This document shows, piece after piece, positions 38,734 through 51,289 of a stretch of DNA of 64,000 nt. The notes under the pieces were generated by a model, which had not been told where the DNA came from, did no database searches, and saw only the letters and a list, made by a program, of their open reading frames with translations. The position numbers and the translations under genes are program-made. The stretch is from Wuchereria bancrofti (lineage: Eukaryota > Nematoda > Chromadorea > Rhabditida > Onchocercidae): assembly GCA_005281725.1 (NCBI GenBank), contig SSBO01000009.1, positions 5,704,303 through 5,768,302 of the forward strand, written 5' to 3'. How positions within the stretch are numbered: position 1 is the first letter of the stretch; each line of letters starts with the position of its first letter.

Positions 38734-38824
38734 TTCTTCCTTCCTTCCTTCCTTCCTTCCTTCCTTCCTTCCTTCCTTCCTTCCTTCCTTCCTTCCTTCC
38801 TTCCTTCCTTCCTTCCTTCCTTCC
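38734..38824 (+). repeat. (TTCC)n tetranucleotide microsatellite
   Basis: More than 20 almost perfect copies of TTCC, preceded by imperfect units from about 38707. The Ser-Phe-Leu-Pro open frames across it are artefacts of the repeat. Confidence 0.97.
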
Positions 38825-38997
38825 CTCCCCATTCGTTCATTTTGCTTCACTCATTCATTCTCATTTTCATCCATTCATTTATTCATTCATACAGTGTTTC
38901 AATCAATACTCATGTTTTATTCATAATCATAATGTTCCATAAGTTTGTTTCCATTCACTCTGAAATTACTAATACTGCATTTAATCTGGTCATTTTG

Positions 38998-39021
38998 AGT
39001 CTCTCCCTCTCTCTCTCTCTC
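38998..39021 (+). repeat. (CT)n dinucleotide run
   Basis: A run of CT units with two CCT interruptions, about 24 bases long. Confidence 0.9.
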
Positions 39022-39029
39022 CCCTCCTT

Positions 39030-42000
39030 TCATCTGTAGGATTGTTCTCATCCGAGTCGCTGCCCACTGCATGAAACCTCCATGCTCAAAGGACTGTTTA
39101 TTGCTGATGTGGTCATTTGCACTGCCAACTTCTCTTATCGTAAAGGAATTTTTAAGTAACTGAAAAACCTGGTGACAGAAACCTAAAACCAGTGCTGGAT
39201 AGCCTTCAATGCATAATACTTGCTGTCCTCAAGTCCTTCTGTGTTTTTCTTAATGTTTTCTCGATCAATTATTTGTTCCATTCTTCAAGCCGAATATTCC
39301 GAATCTTTGGAATTTTCGTCAACAGTACTCACTTATGTACCAAGGAGTATTTGTGAAGTGAACTCAGAGGCATTTCTGGAAATGAAATCTGGAACTTGGA
39401 ATTTATGCTTCTTCAAAGTGCTTCATGCTCAATGAAATGCTATTGTGAAATTACGAATATGTATTTGCCTTAATTTTTTTTAATTCCTGATTTAATTAAT
39501 ACTTTTCTTACGAGGATTCCGGAAATTCTGTTACAATGTTAGTATTATTTCGCAATCTTTAAATAGCTATGTAAGCAGATAGCAGTTCGTAGAATTCATC
39601 GTAATGAAGCAGTTTGTAAAGGTTTTGTTCGTTGTGTACTTTCATTAATTCCTCAATATATGTGCACTTTTTGCAGACACCTTGCAAACTGCTAGTACTT
39701 TTGTTTACTCAGCTACTCACTAGACTATGTCATCCGTGATTAGTGATGTAAAATTACTCGACGTTAGTAATCCCACTTGTTTGCCGATATTTCAGGAATT
39801 TTGTTCCCAAAAAAATATTTCAAAAATAGTGCTAAAAAAGAATATTTCCTGCACTACACTCATATTTTGCTTATGAGTAAATTTCAGTTTTAAATGTCGC
39901 TATTTGTTCGTTCAATTACCATGTCTTCTCTGCATTAATTTCTCGCTAAAAAAGATGCATGATAGTTTATATTCGATGTCAGTTAAAATATGTATCTTTT
40001 TGGGTTTGCACTGCTTTACATTTTTCAGGGGATCTAAAGTAGGTGCCATTGGAGTGTCCAGGCCTACTGTCAGCAGCAGTATGGCCTGCACAGCGATATA
40101 GAGATCAAAGGGCTGAAGTTTTTCATTTTATGTCGCTGCTTTGAGAGGTCACACCAAATTGTTAGTTATGGTTTATTTTTTGGAAAGTGTGACTCACATT
40201 TGGTGAAAACAATTTTGATAAGGTTCTACTGATAATACTTAAAAAGTTCTCAGTAATTTAGGGGTCAAGATTTGTTTTAACAGTTCTGAATAAGGAAATT
40301 ATACTAACTTTTCTGCTTATGGAATTTTATTAGTTATAATCACTAATAGAAATCATCTATAATCTTTTTAGTTCCAACCATCTCTCGTTTTAAAACATTT
40401 TGGCATTCATTGCGGTGGCTTTAGAATATCTTGTGTTCCTTGTCAGTGGAAGATAAGATGTAAGCAAAAAATCTGCTGCTGAAAAGGTAGATACTACGGA
40501 CAAGTGAGCTCGGATTTTTTGAATGCTTTTAAAAAATTTTGACCAGATTCCTAGAATATTTGAAGATGCTGTACTAGGAATTATTTCAGGTTTCTTCTCA
40601 AACTTTGTGGTAATCTTGTGTCTCTAAGTCCTATTAATCACCGAGGCCGAGAAACAGTAGTGAAGCAGTACTTCATGTGTTGATTTCAATATGAGCAACC
40701 GGCGTAAAGCGGATGTCAACACACACACACATATGAATACTGCGCCGATTTCAGGTTGTTACCTAGCGGAAATGACTTGTTTTCATTCTGTACGAATTTA
40801 ACATTATCACCGAACAACACTTTGTAATTCACTAAGTCTCCCAGTTTTTGCTAAAATTTTTAAGCATGGTGATAACGGGATATCCTCACAAGCACATCAT
40901 TTTCATTTCATTACAATAACAGGACTCCTCAAATCTGTACTTTTTCGTTGCTTGTTTTTACTCTAATTTGCAGGGAGAGTTAGGCACGCTATGAGATAGA
41001 AATGTAGCTGCTGTGCACAGTTCTAAGGACTTTACTGACCAAAATATGCGAACTTCCACTTCCTGAAGATAAATTGCCCCAGAAATGAGTGCTAAGCATA
41101 TTTCTAGTTTTCAAATACCTCCTGAAGACATTTTCAATAATCTTTCTCTTCCTGCAAGCTATTCTTGGATGTTAAAGACATGGGCTGCCTTTTGTTTTTC
41201 TCTTCGTTCCATTTTCCACTCGAGAAGTAGGTGCTGAGTATTTTTCTAGTATTGAAATGGATAATTATTGTGTACTTTAGTTTGTCCGTTTTTACTAGCA
41301 TTTTAAAGATATTCACTATTATTTGATTTCTCTATTAATTATTTTTAAAACAGAAAGTTGAAATATGCAAATTCTTATATATGTTCATTTTAATTGGTTG
41401 TCTTTCAATGTGTATGTCTTTCAGCTTCATGTTTTCAAAGGTACCTTTTGCTTCCAAAAGATGTGTTTTTCATTTATTCATATTCTGGTTTCAGTTAACT
41501 GCGTACTCATTTACTTCCTCTGTTCTCCCTTTGTTTTCTTTATTTTACAAATCTAAACAAAAATTGAATGGCCGTTCATCCACCAGTGTAAACGGGTTCA
41601 CGTAAATTGGTCCTGGAGAGGTGCGTTGCTTTCCGGAAAATCTGGAAGAAACTGTTTGTTTAGGAATGAGATTATTGAAAGCTCAAGGAGTAATTTGCTT
41701 TGACAATAATTTTCAACGTGTTCTTTAAAATTCTTATAGGCATCAGCGTAAAGTTCCAGAAACATATTCAGTAAAATTCTTTTCAGTGAACTGTCTAGTA
41801 AAAAATTTCTGGGACAACACAAATCTGGGACCTAGGTGGGGTGGCCGGCCACTCGATTCTATTTCAGAACAAGTTTATCTTCTAGATTATCCTTTAAACT
41901 GTTTCATATCTTTTCCGTAATGATATTGTGCTTTAAAAATATCTCACTTGGCTGGCCAGACTCTTTTACATGAACATTTTTTTGTAATGCATTTCTCCTA

Positions 42001-44139
42001 ATCCTAGATTATTTTGGATGGAGTGGGCATTTACAAATGCTTCGAAAGTGATGCATTCATTAAAATGTAAAAGGGTTTGGCTAGCAATTCCTCACTGCTT
42101 TTTACTTGTTTTGAATTTAGACGAAGGAGTGCACTTACGCGTCTACTGCTTTTTTTTACTGCACTTCACCACTTACAATACAGTAATGGTGCGTGCCCAA
42201 CGTTGATTACGCCCTGATGCATTTTTTTTCCTGTTCTTGCGTACACCAAGCATAAGTTCATTCTTTCCTTTGTTTCTTAAAACTTTTGGAGAGATTCTGC
42301 GAAGTTTAAGATCTGTGTTTAGGAGAAACCACAGCTATGTCGGGATTGTTTTGCCTCGGGTGACACATTTTTTCTTTTCCTCTCAAACTTCTGCAGCAGT
42401 TCCTAATTCTTCACCGACTGATCCATTTCTAAATCTACCAATCAGCAATCACTGCCACAGATTTCTGTACATTATTGCTTTCATAAGTTAAATCAGCATT
42501 TTATTGAATTATTACTACATCGGGATTTCAGTAAAGGTTTGTGTTGTCACTGGTTTTTTCGACTTAACACTTCATGGCAGTATTTAGTAGTCTGTTGTTT
42601 AAGGCACTTTTGTCGTTAAATATAATATCACCGATATTCCATAAAAGCTGTGTGGTGACTTCACATAGGAGGGGTACTTTGGCATCTCCAGAAAATGACT
42701 TTCAAGGTTCACAATAATTTGTATGGAAACAATGAATAGTTAAAATAGAAATTAAGCGAAGGCAAACTTGCAAGCAAGTGCAGATCTCGTGAGAGTTTCT
42801 ACCTTCATATACAACCCATATCATGTTCCGCTCTTGAAAAAAAATTCACTAAGTTGCCTGAACTAGTTCTTACCGCAGTATATGTTCGTGTTATGACGAG
42901 GACTAGCCACTTTTCGGTAAGACCAGGAAAAGAACCCAATAGTTCTCAAGTCATGTTCCAAGTTGTTTCTAACAACATCCTACTCATCCCATGCCCTAAC
43001 ACGACACGACCGGCTGTTATTCAGGATTTATTGCTTCAAACGTTATGACACATCTTAACATTTCCCAGCCATTTGAACATGGACTGCGTCGTACATGAAT
43101 AATATGCACCTGCAAACCTAATAGCGTACTGATTCGTTAATTCAAAAATTTTTTTGGTAATCCGAGTTTTTCCCAGTATGCAAAATGCATAGCTAGCATC
43201 CCACCACGAGCATGAATGGCTCGTTACAAGTTATTGTAACACATAGTAAACAAGTTCCTAAGCACTGTCATTTGGAAATCCATCAAAGGACGATTTAACA
43301 GAGTCAATAACCCTAAACGTACATTTCTAAATTTAACTAGGGAACAACACTTCTAACAAAAATAAACCTGGCAAAACAATTAAACAGAAATGGCAACTGT
43401 AAACAAATCATACGACTACAAAAATCAGTAACGAAGGAACCAGTCCTAAAATCAAAAAAATCCCTCTGTATAAGGGTGTCCCATTGCAGATCAAGCACAT
43501 TCTAGTGTATATTTCAGTACATCCAAACTCTGCGACAAAGACGTTATCAGCAAGAAACGGAAGCTACAAAAATGAGTCGACAGTTAGTTTGCAAATGATT
43601 CCATATAAAATGTTCCGGATGCGTAGGAAGAACTGTCAAATTTTTTAGACCATGGATGTTTTGAAGGAAAATAGGATAGACATTTTTAAGAATACTTATC
43701 ACTGATACTTCAAAACGACCCATCCAACAATAAAAAATCCATTCTCCAAGTTGCTAGCTACTCTAGACCGAAATCAAATAATACGACATTTCAAGTAAAG
43801 TTTTTATTATTTGCACGGCTATGATGCTAAATAATTGATGCAACTTCCGCTACTTTTTCTCGGTACTCGTACTTCCAATTTTCATTGCGTAATATCAGTT
43901 TCCGATATACACTTTTACGCTAAAAGTCACTAATGAGAAAATTATTTCTACGTGGGAGGCTTAAATAGCGACCCACAAAAATAAAAGAGCATAGGCAAAA
44001 CAACGCACACAAAACAAAAATTGAAGGCTTGCCGAATTTCATTCGTAAAAGAGTGAAATACAAAATTTCCAGAATATTTTAAATATTCATACAATAAACA
44101 TGCACCGAACTATGCAATCTGCACTAATGACGATTGAAA
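39030..44139. other. Long intergenic stretch without a recognised gene
   Basis: About 5 kb in which I find no exon chain with matching phases. It holds a short CA run near 40719-40730, scattered small open frames, and the possible transposase relic listed separately. Confidence 0.5.
41598..41880 (-). pseudogene. Possible decayed Tc1/mariner-like transposase fragment
   Basis: On the minus strand, a frame interrupted by stops reads roughly NRVAGHPT-stop-VPDLCCPRNFLL, then a charged helix-like stretch to a stop near 41598. PDL...FLL weakly recalls the PDLxPxDFFLWG block at the third catalytic Asp of mariner transposases, but the spacing is off by one and no other catalytic block is seen. The 74-codon frame 41822-41598 is part of this. 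I hold this call loosely. Confidence 0.2.
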
Positions 44140-46938
44140 TCACAAAAGTTTCAGTTCGCCAGTAACTAAATCAACTAAGTGGGTTGGACCAAAGATGCCA
44201 AGAACAGTCCGTGAGCCAGTAGGAATCTGTGTACGCCCAGCGTCGGACACAATGTAAGTAAATAAACCCTGAAAATTTAACAGTATTGAATTTGAGGCAA
44301 ATTAAAAGATCTAGATGGGAAGCGAAAAATTTGCTTCGGAATTTATCAAAACACATAGTATATAAAGTAGATATAGTTCAAAACTTCGTTTCAAAACAGT
44401 TTTTAACTGGATCATTTAACATGGGACTGCCACTGTATCATTCGATATAAATTAACATCGTGTACGCTAAGTTTGTAACTTTTAACAAAGATACAACTTT
44501 CACGAGTAAATGTTAGTAACATTCAGTGTTCAGGCATACTTTCGTTATGTAACAAGTTCTAAGATCTAGCGGTGATCAGTGGAAAAATCAAAATTCCGTT
44601 TTGTCAACAAATTTCTGTTAGTAAACAGCTTGAAATTACCAAGTCTTTCGCTTGTTTAAAGAAATCGAGAAGCATTTCAGTGTTATGACCTTTAACAACT
44701 ACTTTCATTTCTCCTGATATTCTCCAAGCATCTAATGCATGTTGTCCCTGGAATGCATAATTTAGTCACATAAATGGTGAAATTTAAAAATAAATAACTC
44801 CCAGAACTTCTTTTGATACAGTCTGTTTAAAAAAATATATTATAAAAAATATGTCAAAATTTGTTATAAAAATCATCATTAACATCTTCGCTTCTTTGAG
44901 CAAGCCGATAAACACCGAGTGTTGCATGACCGACTTGCGCAGCCAACTTCCCTGCTCCCATTTTAAGGCTCATATTAACAACGAACACCATTTTATGCTG
45001 CCTATTTATGGCACTTGTAGAATGGACTCCTGAAAAAAAATATTTTTGAGACAAAATGTGGTACAGCGCGTGCTGGAAGAAATACACTGCTGATATTTAC
45101 TTCAACACCGCATGAGGGAAAAAGCCCTATGATCAGCCATAAATCAATAACGTATCATTTGTAACAAAATTTTACATTCCTGTTTGTACCAATTCATATC
45201 ACCTGTCAGAAAAAGATAATTGAACAATTTATAAATGTGGAAACAAACCGCCCATTGAATTCTGCTCTTCGTCCGATTCAAAATCACTTTCGTTGCTGTG
45301 TTCTAAGATCCAATTTATCGCCGCTTCAGCTCCACCAATTTCTGAAAACAGGATATTCCGAATTTGATAGATTAAGATAATCATGTAACTAAAACAGCAA
45401 TAACTTCTAAAACAATATAGGCTGCAAAAAATGTCAATCGAGAAACGATATATCCTGCTGCACATGGGGTATTATCCAAGAATCCACTATCCATTTCATA
45501 TTTTAACAAGCGAAAATGCTAATTTATTGCCAGAAAGGAACCAGAAAATACCTTTTGTTTTTGATATAGCTAAAACAGCAATAACTTCTTCAAATCCCAA
45601 CTGCAGTATTTCAGCCAGCAAAGCGGGATCCACAAGATCCTCCTTATTTTCTGGATCAGCAGGATGCGAACAACTGGCCCCAGCGACTAAAGTTTGCGTC
45701 AATAAAATATCAGGGTCTAATGGATTTGATATCACAAAAACAATAACTCAAGGTATCCGACCACAGTACGAATATTAACTGATCAAATAGCATGTTAATA
45801 AAATTTAATTTAGTCGCAATACACAGCACAAATCAAAGAAGATAATGCCTTAGACAACATAAGCCCAAGTATGAATGCTCATGATTCATGGTAATTCTTT
45901 ACTTTAGTATCCAATATAAACCTTCCACAATATTCACCGTAATTGAGTATGGAAAAAGCACAATAACACTGATGTTGTTTGGACTACAATATTATTTCAG
46001 CGCATTCAGTCAAACAGATTTATGGAATTTACCCGGTTGAGATTCAGCAGCCGTATAGAGGGTTTCCTGACTGAAATCTGGAACCGCTGGAACATAAAAT
46101 GGCTGAGTAGGCACAGCAGTTTCCACGGAAGATATGGAAGAGCTTGCTGGGTCTAATACAGGTTGTATTAATTGACTCTGACCTGTATGTATAGAAGATG
46201 ATGGAAAATTTGTTTGACGATCAATAGTAGGATCGGCAATGATTTGAATATTTACTCTTTCTGAAAAGAAACCTTGTCAAAAAATGTCGCAGCGAGTTCA
46301 GATCAATATACTTATATTCTGCTACATTAAAACTGTTCAAAAAACAAAATTTTGGAAAAGAATGTACCATTTGCGGAAGAGCACGGGAAATCGGACTCTG
46401 CAGGAGATGAAATCACAGGCGTTCGCTCACTACCTCGAACAGCTTCCCTACTTGTATTTGGAAAGCCAGGTGGAGGTGGAGGTGCTTCACTGAAGTCACC
46501 AGACGAGCCTACCCTGCGATCAGTTGTCGGTATGCTGAAAAAGTGGTGCTTGGACTTAATCACGGATAAATATGTTCAAGGTTTAGTGGTGAAATAGTAA
46601 ATACAAATTGTAATTAACAATCACTGCAAATTATTCTTTTCTGGCTCACTTCGGTTAAACAAAATTTTATTATAAATTCACGAATGTTATGCTACCTGAG
46701 AATGCTAAAACTCGTATGGGAATGTTCCTAAGCAAAAAGCATCATCACAAAGCCAGAACCATATGGAAATGCTTGAGACGTATTACATGTGAGGAAAAAT
46801 TGATATAATGTCATTCAATTATTGTAGATGCAATAAATCATAGATTTAATGCATTTTGCAAAATTCAAGTCAACTTATTGATTTCCTAATAGCAAAAACT
46901 GACTTCTGAAAGTCTTCGTCTGGCAGCTCGTCCGACAT
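44140..46938 (-). CDS. Peptidyl-tRNA hydrolase 2 with N-terminal UBA domain
   Basis: PTH2 enzymes cleave peptidyl-tRNA released from stalled ribosomes. Eight minus-strand exons (46938-46904, 46534-46368, 46260-46033, 45716-45552, 45341-45249, 45029-44884, 44747-44640, 44268-44140) join in phase to about 356 aa. The N-terminal half is polar and proline-rich ([10 protein letters not shown]). A UBA-type domain follows: [18 protein letters not shown], then [13 protein letters not shown] across a splice. The PTH2 domain starts at [20 protein letters not shown] and holds [21 protein letters not shown] and the signature [21 protein letters not shown], ending VTGELKLL. Human PTRH2 instead has a mitochondrial N-terminal anchor, so a UBA may give this form a ubiquitin-linked cytosolic role (inference). 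C. elegans C24G6.8 is, as I recall, a similar fusion. The ATG directly touches the COX16 stop. Confidence 0.92.
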
Positions 46939-46947
46939 CTAAACAGC
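46934..46947 (-). promoter_or_regulatory. COX16 stop / PTH2 start junction with acceptor-like TTTAG
   Basis: On the minus strand the sequence reads CTGTTTAGATGTCGG. TAG (46941-46939) ends COX16 and ATG (46938-46936) opens the PTH2 gene with no base between. TTTAG is a good nematode acceptor, so the downstream mRNA could be trans-spliced exactly at its ATG. Confidence 0.55.
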
Positions 46948-48116
46948 GATTTGTCTTTGTTCCTTTAATTTCTTCTTGGCTATTTCTCTCTCTTCCTGCC
47001 GACGTTTCCTATAATAATATTGCAATACATATAAAAAACAGTATGGACCCAGCACTTTACATGCATATGAGAAAAATAGCAACTTATCCAGTAATACTTA
47101 CTTTAACTGTAGAAATTCTTTATTGTCTTCCGAATCACGTGGTCCTCGAATATTTTCCCAGCTGTCGTCCTCTTTCTTGACGAGTTTCTAATCAAATAGA
47201 AGAATTAAGGAAAACCGTTTGATAATGTAATGAATTCTTTAAATACGATAACTACCTGATAAATCGTCTCTACACTTTCCTGTTGTTTGCTAATTCCTTC
47301 CGTATTCAGAAACTGTTTCTGAAAGATTATTTTTAAAGGCTCGTGTTCTGCAATTTGAATGTCGCAAAGAGTAGTCCACTCAAACGCAGATGTATTTGGT
47401 TCTTAAATTAAGCAAAATAAATCACTTTCAGATGACACAACACTAATTTAATACGAGAAAAACTCCCTCTTTACGTGATGCAACTTAATAATGCAGTGAA
47501 ACGCAGCAATTTGAAAACTAGCTTCAAATAGTATTTTAAAAACACTACATACATCAGCTTATTTGCAAGGTAAACAAACTCAGAGCTTAAATTTCGCTAC
47601 CTTTTCTAGTAATATCTATTTTGCCTAAAACTTTTTGTCGCTGCGTATTGAAAACAAATTTGAACATAGAAAAACAAAATCAAGCGCTATTTTTCATTAC
47701 TTGTAATTAAACCACTTCCCTTACGACGCTAATCGAAAGATGATACTACTTTTGAAGCACCTATTTTCAAAATTAAACTTCGTTATATCTTGCAAACTAC
47801 TTTTACCTAGTACTTTTATCTAATATATGCTTATGTAAATTAACACTACAAATCACATGCACAAAACCATATTCTCTTTAAAGCAGAAATTCTTATTCAA
47901 AAAAGCAAAATTTTGTGACTTCGAAATTTCTCATCCTAATTTTTAGTATCCAATAAAATAACGTACAATTTCTTCAGCGTCAGCAAGTGTGCAAGAGGAT
48001 GGACCGAATTCAAATTTGATTTGTTGTATTTTATATGCGAGTAACAAAGTGGAACCACCAACTGCCAAAAACGGTAAACCTTTACAAATAAATCTCCAGT
48101 TTCTTGCCTTACTCAT
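46939..48116 (-). CDS. cox-16: Cytochrome c oxidase assembly protein COX16
   Basis: COX16 is a small inner mitochondrial membrane protein needed for assembly of the copper centre of cytochrome c oxidase. Four minus-strand exons (48116-47967, 47318-47256, 47187-47102, 47008-46939) join in phase to 122 aa, close to the human 106. An N-terminal basic stretch precedes one membrane span (GLPFLAVGGSTLLLAYKI), then IQQIKFEF. The family signature DSWENIRGPRDSED corresponds to the D-WKNIRGPRPWED block of other COX16 proteins. The tail is strongly basic (RKRRQEEREIAKKKLKEQRQIAV). The TAG stop abuts the next gene's ATG, so it looks like the upstream member of a two-gene operon linking mitochondrial assembly with peptidyl-tRNA hydrolysis. 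The symbol follows the family name. Confidence 0.88.
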
Positions 48117-51100
48117 AAAACGTTATCCGATGTACTGAAAATCAACTGTAGCACGATAGTTAAGAAATAAAAAGACATAACCACTTAGAATAAAAACATA
48201 TTTATTAATAAAACAAAAATTCCCGATTGAAAGAACAATATAAAAAGAGTTGATAAAACATGAACGATCCTTGTAAGCGTGTGTTACGAAACGAATTATC
48301 TCTTTATTCACTTGGATTCACTAATCTAGTTTCATCAAAACCACAATTTATTAGCTAAAGGGTAATACTTAACCAAATAAACTCAAAGTGATTAAAAAGT
48401 TAAAGAAATAATGTAATTAGCAGTGAAACCGTTATCAAAAGACAAACACGAACTGTTCCTTGTTGATCATTAGCCCACTGTCACAGATTAAAAATCAATT
48501 AATGCGAATTTTTGAAAACCTACTCTGTTTCCTCACCAATTATATCCACTCTTCTACAGCTTATATACTTATAGCATCAATGCCCACTTTCTTTTCCCAT
48601 TACAGTTTCATGGTAAGTATCGGCTGGCTGCAGATATATCTAAGCCACTTCTGAAGCTGCAAATTGAGCAACAATGCTTACTTCTAAGGAAGCCAAAATC
48701 TGAACAATATTTTCAGTTATCCAAACCAACTTCAACTAAAAAAATATAAAATGATTCAGTCTAGATCCTTCTGCTTGACGAAAAATTGGAAAATCGTGAA
48801 ATGATCATATATGTCACAGTACTAGACCTGACCGAGCAACTCTACACCCTCAAAACTCATAAAATGTCACTCCCAACAGTCAAAACCCTCCCCTACTACG
48901 GCTTTGCGACTCTAAATAATGCGGTCTTCAATATTTTCATAGAGGCTCATCTGGCAAAATTTACAGAGAAGTGTCATCGTCGTCTATCCATGGCTACCGG
49001 ACGGACACGAATTTTCATGGACTGACAATAATTTGAACCGAGTCGTGGCTTTTTGGGTTACTCTGGTGGGATGTTAACGAAAACTTTCTTTTCCCATGAA
49101 ATTGGTGGAAGCGTTGTCGTGAAGGAAACAAATAAGAAATACGTGACAGGGACGAACTGTACTCGCTGTGACAAGTTATGGACGGACGGTATACCGTGTG
49201 CATCATATCATCATGGAAAGCATGCATCTTCTCTTCTTCGAACTTCTATGATAACAAATAAATATCAGTGAAAAGTTCCGAAAAGGAATTTCTGATTGTT
49301 GAGTTTCAAGATTTTGGCAATGTTTAAAAACAGTGTGGCTGCACAAGTTGTCAGTTCGGTACGCATTCTTCACATCATGTTTTTTTCAGTATCCTGTTTC
49401 CTGCTACTTTTTTTTTCGACCAGAGGAGTAATGATAGACAAGAATCAAATTCGAATGTTTTCTCTTTTCAGTTTACAGTAAAGCTTATAGCGGCTTGTGG
49501 ACAACTTCTTTATTTGCTGTAAGAATTACTTACGAACGTATGGTGCGCGGTCTTGATTTAAAGTTTTGCAAAAGAGAAAAATTTTGCATCTAGTGAGAGT
49601 AGTGAGAAGTCACTGAGAATTGATAGTGACAAACTAAAAATAAATCATCGAAAATGATCCTCTTATCATTAATGAGGTATGAATTAATCATGCTTTGGTT
49701 GATAATCAAATGAGTCGCCTTTCTGAAGTATCATCTTATTGTATGCAGAAAGCAATGAATTATTTTCTACTTTCTAGTTGACTGTGTACAACAACAGTCA
49801 ACGACTTTTATTGACGCTGGATGAAGAAGACTTTTCACGGCTCAATAAATCACTGAGATGCACCAAGAACTGCATTTCCCGCGGCAAACGCTAGTGCCGA
49901 GAAAGAGTTCAGTTCCTCTCTACATAAAGTCTAATCACAGCCAGTACTCAGAAAATTGACAGCAATGGGGTAAGGTTTCGTTTTGACCGCCACATTCAAC
50001 ACTAACTTCTTGCAACTGACTGTCTTTTCTTCGCTTCTTCAATAACTTTCTCTCCAGAAAGACGCTTCTGCAGTTAACAGCACTGCTTCTCAAGAATTCG
50101 CTGAATCCCGAAGCGCAGATTTCTATTCTATGAGAATAAAATAGACTTCCTCATGGACGAAATATATCGATTGTAATAGTTATTTTGATTAATAGAATAG
50201 AAATCTGTTGAGCCAAGTTATGGTAGTTTGGGATTTAATGAACGGAACTGCTGTTACTTTCAGATAAATGTAATCTAAATAGTAAAAGTGTTATGACACA
50301 ATGATAACTGAATTCATTCTAGATGTTATGAAGAGGCAAATGTGAACAAGTCAAGTAAAGATGTCAACTGAATGTCGTGATTTTCCAATGTTAACTAATC
50401 TAGTAGTACCACTGGAAAAAAGGTCAGTCACATGTCTGGTTGGCTTCTTGAATACTATTTCAATATGTTTCGACACTATCGACATACATATCGAGACATT
50501 TTATATTTTACCTGTCCTTCAAACCTTCTCCTTTCATAAAGATTACTATTCAAAGAATTAATCAAACAAATAAACGTTGCCACGCTTATTTTCTACTCGA
50601 ACGACATCTATTATTTTCATACATTTTTGTTGATATTAATGAAAGATCTTAAGAAACAAAGCAATATTGGCGCACCAGTAAACTATTTGATGAAAGCATG
50701 ATTTCCTAGAACCGTTATGTTAATTTGCTTCCTTATAATTTGTTACTTTTCATTGTCAGTTTATTTCCAATTTATGGCTAATATTTTCATATGATTCCAT
50801 AGATGATTAAAGAGGTACATTGGAATATCATTATCATTAGTCGTAAATCAGATCTGTATATATTTTAGTTTCAAGAGAACTATATATATTTTATTCGGTC
50901 TATTAAATAGGACTGCTTGTTAAGGACGATTCATTGTATCATTGTATTTGTGTGTGTACTGGTTGCTGATTAGTGATGCTTCCTATAATTTAATATGCGC
51001 TTGTTTAGACATAACGACGATTGTATTAGTTTACCGGATCAGGTTATCCTTCATAATTTTTCTTTTGCATCCTGTTTTTATTTGTTTTTTCGGTAAATTT

Positions 51101-51289
51101 TTCACAAAATTTTCTATTTAAGGGATGATTCATTTACCTTTATTGGAATTTTTTTGTTGAATGCATGGTTTTTCTTCGGGTTTAATGCAGTCCACTCTTT
51201 TTATTAAAAAAACATGTAAACGAGTATGGGATTTCATACATGATTATTTACTTCAATAATTTGTAAAATCAATATGTGCATATTTTTAG
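48117..51289. other. Region upstream of COX16 and of the PH gene, no secure exon
   Basis: The missing 5' exons of the PH-domain gene probably lie here, but none joins in phase by eye. An ATG exon-like stretch at 50361-50421 (MSTECRDFPMLTN... to a GTCAGT donor) is attractive, yet its phase does not fit the first PH exon. The frames at 48786-49271, on three broken pieces, resemble no family. Confidence 0.4.

Noticed and set aside
38643..39039. Two overlapping frames rich in Ser-Phe-Leu-Pro
   Set aside because: They are products of the TTCC repeat and have no other coding signal.
42854..43048. Plus-strand 64-codon frame
   Set aside because: No family resemblance and no splice partners; it is likely chance or a decayed repeat.
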